Position numbers and translations under genes: made by a program
In this document: one piece after another, positions 1 to 5,279 of the stretch
Numbering within the stretch: the first letter of the stretch is position 1
Layout: every line of letters starts with the position of its first letter
Notes under the pieces: model-generated
What the model was told of the DNA's origin: nothing
Database searches by the model: none
Seen by the model: the letters and a program-made list of their open reading frames with translations, nothing else
Source: Methylibium sp964622685
GTDB lineage: Bacteria > Pseudomonadota > Gammaproteobacteria > Burkholderiales > Burkholderiaceae_C
NCBI GenBank assembly: GCA_964622685.1
Contig: CAZUUU010000161.1
Location: 1-7,731 of the forward strand
DNA: 7,731 bases
Direction: 5' to 3'

Positions 1-615
1 GCCGTCGTCGCCAACGAGACCTACACGCGTGGCCTGCGTCACTTCCTCGAGGAAGAGATGGGGCTGCCGTGCAGCTTCGCGGTCGCGCGCAAGCCGGGCC
101 AGAAGACCGACAACGCGGCGGTGCGCCAGCTGTTGAAGGACAAGCCGCCGCTCGTGATGTACGGCAGCTACAACGAGCGCATGTACCTGGCCGAGGCCGG
201 CGGCGCCTCGCCGATGAAGCCGAGCTTCATCCCGGCCTCGTTCCCGCTGCCGATCATCCGCCGCGCCACCGGCACGCCCTTCATGGGCTACGCCGGCGCG
301 ACCTACGTGATCCAGGAGTTCTGCAACGCGCTGTTCGACGCGCTCTTCCACATCCTGCCGCTGGGCAGCGACCTCGATCGCGTCGAGGCGACGCCGGCGC
401 GTCCGGCGTCGGACGAGGTGAGCGCGTGGGACGACGACGCGCAGCTGCTGCTGAACGAACTGGTGGCGCAGGAGCCGGTGCTGGTGCAGATCTCGGCCGC
501 GAAGCGGCTGCGCGACCGCGCCGAGCGCGATGCGCGGCGCGTCGGCGAGATGCGCGTCACGGCCGAGCGCGTGGCGCGCTCGCGCGAAGCCTTGAAGCTC
601 GGAGAGCCCGCATGA
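1..615 (+). CDS. bchZ: Chlorophyllide a reductase subunit Z (BchZ), C-terminal part
   Basis: BchZ pairs with BchY to form the catalytic, nitrogenase MoFe-like part of chlorophyllide a oxidoreductase. This enzyme takes electrons from the BchX iron protein and reduces ring B of the chlorin on the way to bacteriochlorophyll a, in the cytoplasm. The gene is open from base 1, so its start lies upstream; 204 codons remain of a family usually near 480-490 residues. The visible part has typical BchZ segments: the stretch around PPLVMYGSYNERMYLAEAGG, the MGYAGATYVIQEFCNALFDALFHILPL helix region (bases 284-361), and the charged C-terminal tail around VLVQISAAKRLRDRAERDAR. The nitrogenase-like cluster-ligand cysteines would be N-terminal and are not visible. 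It ends with TGA at 613-615. bchZ directly upstream of puf is the classic arrangement in purple bacteria, where bch transcripts can read through into puf. Identification is by recognition of conserved sequence and context. Confidence 0.95.
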   Translation, partial: AVVANETYTRGLRHFLEEEMGLPCSFAVARKPGQKTDNAAVRQLLKDKPPLVMYGSYNERMYLAEAGGASPMKPSFIPASFPLPIIRRATGTPFMGYAGATYVIQEFCNALFDALFHILPLGSDLDRVEATPARPASDEVSAWDDDAQLLLNELVAQEPVLVQISAAKRLRDRAERDARRVGEMRVTAERVARSREALKLGEPA

Positions 616-716
616 GGCGCCTCCGGACAACCGATTTCACCGCGGCTCGCGCCGCGGAGAACCCCGCCGCGGGGGTGGTGCGCGGTGTACGTGGACAGGG
701 CCGCAAGGCCCGCTAG
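612..716 (+). other. Possible 34-codon leader ORF between bchZ and pufB
   Basis: An ATG at 612 overlaps the bchZ stop as ATGA and opens a 34-codon frame ending in TAG at 714-716. That TAG directly abuts and overlaps the pufB Shine-Dalgarno (TAGGAGG). The product would be very basic (8 Arg in 34, C-terminal GQGRKAR), with no membrane segment, and does not resemble PufQ. Codon choice (AGG, ACA, GCT, GTA, GGA) is poorer than in the neighbouring genes, which argues against a selected protein. It may be chance, or a translated leader coupling bchZ translation to pufB. Treat it as a candidate only. Confidence 0.15.
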
Positions 717-727
717 GAGGACTGACC
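616..727 (+). promoter_or_regulatory. puf leader between bchZ and pufB, with two GC-rich hairpins
   Basis: This 112-nt spacer has no clear sigma-70 promoter. It holds a perfect 7-bp stem with a TCGC loop (CCGCGGC at 640-646 with GCCGCGG at 651-657) and a smaller one (CCCCG at 662-666 with CGGGG at 670-674). Both lie ahead of the pufB ribosome-binding site. They could be an RNA processing or attenuation site separating bchZ from puf message, but that is inference. No canonical PpsR palindrome (TGT-N12-ACA) was found here; TGT and ACA flank only 6 bases near 687-698. In Rhodobacter this interval holds pufQ; here no PufQ-like membrane protein is encoded. Confidence 0.45.
715..720 (+). promoter_or_regulatory. 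Strong ribosome-binding site of pufB
   Basis: A perfect AGGAGG sits 7 nt before the ATG at 728. It fixes the pufB start and matches the site of pufA in both sequence and spacing, consistent with high, balanced LH1 beta and alpha synthesis. Confidence 0.85.
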
Positions 728-955
728 ATGGCAGACAGAGGAGGCTCCCTTTCCGGGCTGACGGAATCGGAAGCCAAAGAGTTTCACAGCATCTTCATGA
801 CGAGCTTCATCGTCTTCACGGTGATCGCGGTCGTTGCGCACTTCCTGGTGTGGCAATGGCGTCCGTGGTTGCCGGGGGCGAGCGGCTACGCCGCCATCTT
901 CAACGACGCCAAGGACGTGGCCATGGCCTACGTCGCTGTCGCGTTCAGTGCCTGA
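728..955 (+). CDS. pufB: Light-harvesting complex 1 (B870-type) beta polypeptide
   Basis: This is the single-span antenna peptide that, with PufA, binds bacteriochlorophyll and carotenoid in the LH1 ring around the reaction centre in the inner or intracytoplasmic membrane. The protein has 75 residues. Residues 11-20 contain the LTESEAKEFH motif typical of LH1 beta, and the membrane helix spans about 21-43. His38, in AVVAHFLVWQWRPW, is the expected bacteriochlorophyll ligand, and His20 lies exactly 18 residues before it, the conserved beta-chain spacing. The aromatic WQWRPWL border (42-48) is typical. The tail after Pro49 adds about 26 residues compared with the roughly 48-residue Rhodobacter beta chain; it may be processed or stay on the periplasmic side. 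The start is set by AGGAGG at 715-720. The stop codon TGA overlaps the ribosome-binding site of pufA. Confidence 0.97.
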   Translation: MADRGGSLSGLTESEAKEFHSIFMTSFIVFTVIAVVAHFLVWQWRPWLPGASGYAAIFNDAKDVAMAYVAVAFSA

Positions 956-960
956 GGAGG
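955..960 (+). promoter_or_regulatory. Strong ribosome-binding site of pufA
   Basis: AGGAGG begins on the last base of the pufB stop codon and lies 7 nt before the pufA ATG at 968. This overlap suggests translational coupling of the two antenna genes. Confidence 0.85.
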
Positions 961-967
961 AAACGAC

Positions 968-1150
968 ATGTGGCGTCTATGGCAACTCTTCGACCCGCGC
1001 AGAACGCTGGTCGCTTTGTTCACCTTTCTCTTCGTGCTGGCGCTGGTGATTCATTTCATCCTGCTCAGCACCGATCGCTTCAACTGGCTCGAAGGCGCCC
1101 GCAAGGCGCCCGCGGCCCAGTCGTCGTCGATGCCGGCGCCGAAGTCCTAG
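968..1150 (+). CDS. pufA: Light-harvesting complex 1 (B870-type) alpha polypeptide
   Basis: This is the alpha partner of PufB in the LH1 ring. Its 60 residues begin MWRLWQLFDPRRTLVA, the usual LH1 alpha amphipathic N-terminus. A single hydrophobic helix runs from about 14 to 34. His29 in the ALVIH motif (Ala25 and His29, the AxxxH pattern) ligates bacteriochlorophyll. FNWL at 38-41 matches the conserved periplasmic border that supplies a hydrogen-bonding Trp in related complexes. The C-terminal tail (43-60) is Ala/Pro/Lys-rich and poorly conserved. It starts 12 nt after the pufB stop, so the two are co-translated. It is followed by the stem-loop cluster that separates antenna from reaction-centre genes. 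Confidence 0.97.
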   Translation: MWRLWQLFDPRRTLVALFTFLFVLALVIHFILLSTDRFNWLEGARKAPAAQSSSMPAPKS

Positions 1151-1152
1151 CG

Positions 1153-1229
1153 CCGGGTCCGCGTCGGCGGACGGGGCCCGGGTGTGGCGGCCCGGTCCTC
1201 GCCTGCCGGCCGGCTTGTGGAGAAAGCCG
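1153..1229 (+). promoter_or_regulatory. pufA-pufL intercistronic stem-loops (mRNA stability or processing element)
   Basis: Right after the pufA stop there are several GC-rich hairpins. Stem 1 is GTCCGC (1157-1162) with GCGGAC (1167-1172) and a GTCG loop; it can be extended by CCGG 1153-1156 with CCGG 1178-1181 across a bulge. An alternative stem is CCGGG (1178-1182) with CCCGG (1191-1195); it competes with that extension. A third is CGGCTT (1211-1216) with AAGCCG (1224-1229). None has a following T-run, so a simple rho-independent terminator is unlikely. In Rhodobacter, stem-loops at this position protect the pufBA segment from 3'-5' decay and give more LH1 than reaction-centre mRNA; the same role is inferred here. 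Confidence 0.7.
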
Positions 1230-1245
1230 CCTTCACGGGGCTTGT

Positions 1246-1271
1246 TGAATCGTCCTGCTGAATCGTCCAGC
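1246..1271 (+). repeat. 13-bp tandem repeat upstream of pufL
   Basis: TGAATCGTCCTGC (1246-1258) is followed immediately by TGAATCGTCCAGC (1259-1271), identical at 12 of 13 positions. The second copy ends 15 nt before the pufL ATG, just upstream of its weak ribosome-binding region. It is relatively AT-rich for this window. It could be a simple duplication or a binding or cleavage site; its function is unknown. Confidence 0.7.
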
Positions 1272-1286
1272 AAACGGGGTGTGATC

Positions 1287-2111
1287 ATGGCCATGCTCAG
1301 CTTCGAGAGAAAGTACCGGGTCCGCGGCGGCACGCTGATCGGCGGCGACCTGTTCGACTTCTGGGTGGGGCCGTTCTACGTCGGCTTCTTCGGCGTCACG
1401 ACACTGTTCTTCGCCCTGGTCGGCACGCTGATGATCGTGTGGGGCGCCTCGCAGGGACCGACCTGGAACCTGTGGCAGATCAACATCGCGCCGCCCGACC
1501 TCAAGTACGGCCTCGGCATGGCCCCGCTGATGGAAGGCGGGCTGTGGCAGCTCATCACGGTCTGCGCGATCGGCGCCTTCGGGTCGTGGGCGCTGCGCGA
1601 GGTCGAGATCTGTCGAAAGCTCGGCATCGGCTACCACGTGCCCGTCGCGTTCGCCTTCGCGATCGGGGCCTACGTGACGCTGGTGGTGATCCGTCCGGTG
1701 CTGATGGGTGCCTGGGGACACGGCTTTCCCTACGGAATCATGAGCCACCTCGACTGGGTGTCGAACACCGGTTACCAGTACCTGCACTTCCACTACAACC
1801 CGGCGCACATGCTGGGCGTGAGCTTCTTCTTCGCGACCTGCTTCGCGCTGTCGCTGCACGGCTCGCTGATCCTGTCGTCCACCAACCCGGCCCCGGGCGA
1901 GCCGGTCAAGACGGCCGAACACGAGAACACCTTCTTCCGCGACGCGATCGGCTATTCGATCGGCACGCTGGGCATCCACCGCCTGGGCTTGTTCCTGGCC
2001 CTGTCGGCGGTGTTCTGGAGCGCGGTGTGCATCGTCATCAGCGGTCCGTTCTGGACCCGCGGCTGGCCCGAGTGGTGGGGCTGGTGGCTGAACCTGCCGA
2101 TCTGGCGCTGA
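1287..2111 (+). CDS. pufL: Photosynthetic reaction centre L subunit
   Basis: PufL with PufM binds the special pair, accessory bacteriochlorophylls, bacteriopheophytins, quinones and the non-haem iron of the type II reaction centre. The 274-residue protein begins MAMLSFERKYRVRGGTLIGG. Numbered without Met, every key residue falls at the classic position: His153 (accessory BChl), His168, His173 (special pair, in HYNPAHM), His190 and His230 (iron ligands), and Glu212 and Ser223 (proton delivery to QB). Five hydrophobic helices lie near 33-55, 84-112, 115-140, 171-199 and 226-251. An upstream in-frame start at 1182 would add residues translated from the hairpin region and is rejected. The ATG at 1287 has only a weak GGGG (1276-1279) as ribosome-binding site. 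The C-terminus (LPIWR) is about 7 residues shorter than in Rhodobacter sphaeroides. Confidence 0.98.
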   Translation: MAMLSFERKYRVRGGTLIGGDLFDFWVGPFYVGFFGVTTLFFALVGTLMIVWGASQGPTWNLWQINIAPPDLKYGLGMAPLMEGGLWQLITVCAIGAFGSWALREVEICRKLGIGYHVPVAFAFAIGAYVTLVVIRPVLMGAWGHGFPYGIMSHLDWVSNTGYQYLHFHYNPAHMLGVSFFFATCFALSLHGSLILSSTNPAPGEPVKTAEHENTFFRDAIGYSIGTLGIHRLGLFLALSAVFWSAVCIVISGPFWTRGWPEWWGWWLNLPIWR

Positions 2112-2126
2112 TCCGCACCGAACGAC

Positions 2127-2132
2127 GAGGAG
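2127..2132 (+). promoter_or_regulatory. Ribosome-binding site that sets the GTG start of pufM
   Basis: GAGGAG lies 6 nt before the GTG at 2139, inside the 27-nt pufL-pufM gap. It supports the non-ATG start, which gives the expected MAEYQNLF N-terminus. Confidence 0.75.
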
Positions 2133-2138
2133 ACCGAC

Positions 2139-3116
2139 GTGGCCGAATACCAGAACCTCTTCACACGGGTGCAGGTTGCCGCACCCGCCTATGCCGGCGT
2201 GCCGCTGGCACCGGGGTCCAAGAAGCGCGACGGCGTGCCGGCGCACGTCCACCTGTTCGGCCGCCTCGGCGACGCGCAGATCGGGCCGATCTACCTGGGC
2301 TGGCTGGGGCTGATCTCGATCATCTGCTTCTTCGCGGCCTTCGAGATCATCGGCCTGAACATGCTGGCTTCGGTCAACTGGGACGTCGTGCAGTTCGTGC
2401 GGCAACTGCCCTGGCTGGCGCTGGAGCCGCCGCCGCCCGAGTACGGGCTGAAGATGCCGCCGCTCAACCAGGGCGGCTGGTGGCTGCTGGCGGGCTTCTT
2501 GCTCACCGCGTCGATCCTGCTGTGGTGGGCGCGCATGTACCGCCGCGCCCGGGCACTCGGCATGGGCACGCACGTGGCCTGGGCCTTCGCCGCGGCGATC
2601 TGGCTGTACCTGGTGCTGGGCTTCTTCCGCCCCATCCTGATGGGCAGCTGGGGCGAGGCGGTGCCCTTCGGCATCTTCCCGCACCTCGACTGGACCGCGG
2701 CCTTCTCGATCCGCTACGGCAACCTGTTCTACAACCCCTTCCACATGCTCAGCATCGCCTTCCTGTACGGATCGGCGCTGCTGTTCGCGATGCACGGGGC
2801 CACCATCCTCGCGGTCAGCCGCTTCGGCGGCGAGCGCGAGATCGAGCAGATCACCGACCGCGGCACGGCCAGCGAACGCGCGGCGCTGTTCTGGCGCTGG
2901 ACGATGGGCTTCAACGCGACGATGGAATCCATCCACCGCTGGGCCTGGTGGTTCGCGGTGCTGTGCCCGCTGACCGGCGGCATCGGCATCCTGCTGACCG
3001 GCACGGTGGTCGACAACTGGTTCCTCTGGGCCGTGAAGCACGGCGTCGCGCCGGGCTACCCGGCGGTGTTCCCGGCGGTGAGCGATCCCGCCCTGTTGCA
3101 GGGAGTCAAGCCATGA
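2139..3116 (+). CDS. pufM: Photosynthetic reaction centre M subunit
   Basis: PufM is the second core subunit and holds the tightly bound quinone QA. The 325 residues begin with a GTG-coded Met and AEYQNLFTRVQV, the standard PufM start. Key residues sit at the classic numbers: His182 (accessory BChl), His202 (special pair, in YNPFHML), Tyr210 (tunes the primary electron transfer), His219, Glu234 and His266 (iron ligands), and Trp252 (stacks on QA). Five membrane helices lie near 53-78, 111-140, 142-167, 198-225 and 260-286. The C-terminus extends past the last helix to KHGVAPGYPAVFPAVSDP, the part that in RCs with a bound cytochrome contacts PufC. The stop overlaps the pufC start as ATGA, indicating coupled translation. 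Confidence 0.98.
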   Translation: MAEYQNLFTRVQVAAPAYAGVPLAPGSKKRDGVPAHVHLFGRLGDAQIGPIYLGWLGLISIICFFAAFEIIGLNMLASVNWDVVQFVRQLPWLALEPPPPEYGLKMPPLNQGGWWLLAGFLLTASILLWWARMYRRARALGMGTHVAWAFAAAIWLYLVLGFFRPILMGSWGEAVPFGIFPHLDWTAAFSIRYGNLFYNPFHMLSIAFLYGSALLFAMHGATILAVSRFGGEREIEQITDRGTASERAALFWRWTMGFNATMESIHRWAWWFAVLCPLTGGIGILLTGTVVDNWFLWAVKHGVAPGYPAVFPAVSDPALLQGVKP

Positions 3117-4513
3117 GCCATCGACTCGACAAGCGCCACGTCGTCGTGCGCACCACGCCCTGGCTGTTCGTGGCCGCGGCGGCGCTGCTGCTGGCGGGCT
3201 GCGAGCGCCCGCCGGTCGACACCGTGCAGATCGGCTACCGCGGCACCGGCATGGAGCAGGTCTACAACCCGCGCCTGCTCGCGACGCAGGCGGCCGTCAA
3301 CGCCTCGCCCGAGGCGCTGCCGCCTGCCCCGGCCGACGGTCCGAAGGCCAAGGACACCTTCAAGAACGTGCAGGTGCTGGGCGACCAGAGCGTGGCCGAG
3401 TTCACCCGCACGATGACCGCGATGACGAACTGGGTCTCGCCCCAGCAGGGCTGCGCCTACTGCCATGCCGCCGGCGAGGACCTGTCGTCCGACAAGCTCT
3501 ACACCAAGGTCGTCGCCCGCAAAATGCTGCAGATGACGCGCCACATCAACGCCGACTGGAAGACCCACGTCGCCGAGACCGGCGTCACCTGCTACACCTG
3601 CCACCGCGGTCAGCCGGTGCCGGCCGAGGTGTGGTTCACGACCGCACCGCAGAAGCAGGCCACGGCCCTGGTCGGCGACCGCGCCGGCCAGAACATCGCG
3701 TCGCGCTCGGTGGCCTGGGCCTCGCTGCCCGAGGATCCGTTCACGCCCTTCCTCGCCAGCGCGCAGGAGATCCGCGTGATCGGCGACCAGGCGCTGCCGT
3801 CCGGCAACCGCCAATCGACCAAGCAGGCCGAGTGGACCTACGGCCTGATGATGCACATGTCGCAGTCGCTGGGCGTGAACTGCACCTACTGCCACAACAG
3901 CCGCTCGTTCGCGCAGTGGGACGCCAGCACGCCGCAGCGCGCGACGGCCTGGCACGGCATCCGCATGGCGCGCGACCTGAACCAGGCCTACATGCTGCCG
4001 CTGACCTCGGTCTTCCCGGCCTCTCGCAACGGGCCGACCGGCGACGTCGCCAAGGTCAACTGCGCGACCTGCCACCAGGGCGCCTACAAGCCGCTCTACG
4101 GCGCCAGCCTGCTGAAGGCGCATCCGGAACTGGGCGGCGTGAAGGTCGAGGTCACGGCGCCTGCGGCGGCGCCGGCGGCCGCCGCGCCCGCGGCGGTCGA
4201 CAGCGCGACGGTGTTCTTCGCGGTGGGCTCGTCGGCGTTGTCCGACGACGGCGCGAAGAGCCTGGCGGCGCTGGCCGAGTCCTTGAAGGCCAACGCCTCG
4301 GCCAAGGCGGTGATCTCCGGCTACCACTCGGCCTCGGGCAGCCTGACGCAGAACCAGGAACTCGCCAAGCAGCGCGCCTTCGCCGTGCGCGATGCGCTGA
4401 AGGCGGCCGGCATCGGCGCCGACCGCGTCGTGCTGGAGAAGCCGCAGTCCGCCGAAGCCAACCTGTCGGGCGAGGATCCGAAGGCGCGTCGCGTCGAAGT
4501 CGCGCTGAAGTAG
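3113..4513 (+). CDS. pufC: Tetraheme reaction-centre cytochrome c subunit with C-terminal OmpA-like domain
   Basis: PufC docks on the periplasmic face of the reaction centre and passes electrons from soluble donors to the photo-oxidised special pair. The 466-residue product starts with an ATG overlapping the pufM stop, 7 nt after GGGAG (3101-3105). A signal peptide ends in lipobox LAGC with Cys30 as the lipid anchor. Four CxxCH haem sites lie at 114-118, 160-164, 257-261 and 317-321. Upstream helices supply candidate Met ligands (near 101-104, 138-141, 246-249, 285) and His144. The tetraheme part ends near 345 with KPLYGASLLKAHPEL. After an Ala/Pro-rich linker (about 349-362) the frame continues into an OmpA-like domain (363-466) with VFFAVGSSALSDDG, SGYHSASG, NQELAKQRA (Asn414, Arg421) and a RRVEVALK end. 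Typical PufC proteins lack this domain and are roughly 320-400 residues. The Asp of the usual TD motif is Ser406 here, so peptidoglycan binding is uncertain. Codon use matches the neighbours and no frameshift is visible. Confidence 0.96.
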   Translation: MSHRLDKRHVVVRTTPWLFVAAAALLLAGCERPPVDTVQIGYRGTGMEQVYNPRLLATQAAVNASPEALPPAPADGPKAKDTFKNVQVLGDQSVAEFTRTMTAMTNWVSPQQGCAYCHAAGEDLSSDKLYTKVVARKMLQMTRHINADWKTHVAETGVTCYTCHRGQPVPAEVWFTTAPQKQATALVGDRAGQNIASRSVAWASLPEDPFTPFLASAQEIRVIGDQALPSGNRQSTKQAEWTYGLMMHMSQSLGVNCTYCHNSRSFAQWDASTPQRATAWHGIRMARDLNQAYMLPLTSVFPASRNGPTGDVAKVNCATCHQGAYKPLYGASLLKAHPELGGVKVEVTAPAAAPAAAAPAAVDSATVFFAVGSSALSDDGAKSLAALAESLKANASAKAVISGYHSASGSLTQNQELAKQRAFAVRDALKAAGIGADRVVLEKPQSAEANLSGEDPKARRVEVALK

Positions 4514-4528
4514 CGGGAGCGGCGCGGC

Positions 4529-4558
4529 GCGGTGGCCCTGCACCGGCAGGGCCGCTGC
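4529..4558 (+). terminator. Strong hairpin after pufC, probable end of the puf operon
   Basis: GCGGTGGCCCTG (4529-4540) pairs with CAGGGCCGCTGC (4547-4558) over 12 bp, including two G-T wobbles, around a 6-nt CACCGG loop; the inner 7 bp are perfect. It begins 16 nt after the pufC stop. No T-run follows, so it may act as an mRNA 3' stabiliser or a partial terminator that allows read-through into bphO. Confidence 0.65.
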
Positions 4559-4559
4559 C

Positions 4560-4565
4560 TATGAT
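4560..4565 (+). promoter_or_regulatory. Possible -10 box for bphO
   Basis: TATGAT (5 of 6 to the sigma-70 -10 consensus) lies just after the pufC hairpin and 27 nt before the bphO start, a plausible distance for a short 5' UTR. No good -35 hexamer is seen 16-18 bp upstream, where the hairpin lies, so this is weak evidence for an independent bphO promoter. Confidence 0.25.
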
Positions 4566-4592
4566 GGGGCTCCCCAACGCGACGGAGCGCCT

Positions 4593-5279
4593 GTGAGCGA
4601 GCCCCTGGCCGAGCGCCTGAAGTCCGAGACCCGCGAGTTGCATCGTGCCGCCGAGCGTAGCGCCTTCATGAGCGCGCTGCTGCGTGGTCGCCTGGAGCGC
4701 GGCGCGTATGCGCTGCTGTTGCGCAGCCTGCACGAGATCTATGCGGCCCTCGAGGCCGGACTGGATGCGCATGCAGGCCATCCGCAACTGGCGCGCGTCT
4801 GGTGCCCGGCGCTGGCGCGAAGCGCGGCACTGGAGCGCGACCTGTGTGGCCTGGCCGGCAGGCTCTGGTCCAGCGAACTCGACGTGCAGCCGGCAGCTCG
4901 GCAGCATGCGCTGCATCTGCAGCGGCTGTCCCGCGAAGCGCCGGCCGCGTTGCTGGGTCATGCCTACGTGCGCTACCTCGGCGACCTGAGCGGCGGACAG
5001 CTGATCGCGCCCATCGTCGAGCGCAGCCTGCAGTTGCCGGCCGGCGACGCGACGCGCTTCTACGACTTCGGGGGTGCCGCGCTGGCCGCGCAGCGTGCCC
5101 GGGACTTCCGCGACGGGCTCGCGGCCATCGACGATCGCGGCCCGCTCGCCGACGCGCTCGTGGCCGAGGCGCGGCTCGCCTTCGATCTGCATCTGCGCCT
5201 GTTCGACGAGCTGGCGCTCGCCGCCGACCGCGCGCCGAGGCTTCAGCCGTCCGACGCCAGCCCGCGCAGCCGCGCGTAG
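4593..5279 (+). CDS. bphO: Heme oxygenase (biliverdin-forming)
   Basis: Heme oxygenase opens haem with O2 and reductant to biliverdin, Fe and CO in the cytoplasm. Beside a bacteriophytochrome, its likely job is chromophore supply. The 228-residue protein starts with GTG, 5 nt after GGAG (4584-4587). Residues 8-20 (RLKSETRELHRAA) match the proximal helix with His17 as the expected axial haem ligand. GDLSGGQ at 130-136 is the distal-helix glycine signature of the HO family, preceded by LLGHAYVRYL. The protein is all-alpha and lacks membrane segments. The C-terminal tail (about 212-228, Arg/Pro/Ser-rich) lies over the antisense 3' end of bphP, giving a 37-bp convergent overlap. The gene could also be called hmuO; the iron-acquisition version is less likely in this context. 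It may be read from its own promoter or by read-through from puf. Confidence 0.93.
   Translation: MSEPLAERLKSETRELHRAAERSAFMSALLRGRLERGAYALLLRSLHEIYAALEAGLDAHAGHPQLARVWCPALARSAALERDLCGLAGRLWSSELDVQPAARQHALHLQRLSREAPAALLGHAYVRYLGDLSGGQLIAPIVERSLQLPAGDATRFYDFGGAALAAQRARDFRDGLAAIDDRGPLADALVAEARLAFDLHLRLFDELALAADRAPRLQPSDASPRSRA

Noticed and set aside
687..698. TGT...ACA pair in the puf leader as a PpsR operator
   Set aside because: The spacing is 6 bases, not the 12 of the TGT-N12-ACA consensus, and there is no second copy nearby.
1182..1286. Earlier in-frame start for pufL
   Set aside because: It would translate the stem-loop and repeat region and add about 35 residues absent from PufL proteins; the MAMLSFERKYRVRGG start at 1287 matches the family.
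1233..3041. 602-codon open frame on the minus strand across pufL and pufM
   Set aside because: It is antisense to two certain genes; composition (Arg, His, Gln, Ala-rich, no domain) is what GC-rich codon bias produces on the opposite strand.
1439..3112. Long upstream extension of the pufC reading frame through pufL and pufM
   Set aside because: The extension overlaps two known genes out of frame. The ATG at 3113 is followed by a signal peptide and lipobox and has a good GGGAG site, so it is the real start.
4561..4596. 11-codon ORF overlapping the bphO start
   Set aside because: No ribosome-binding site was found for it and its start codon lies inside the candidate -10 box; most likely chance, so mentioned only as context.
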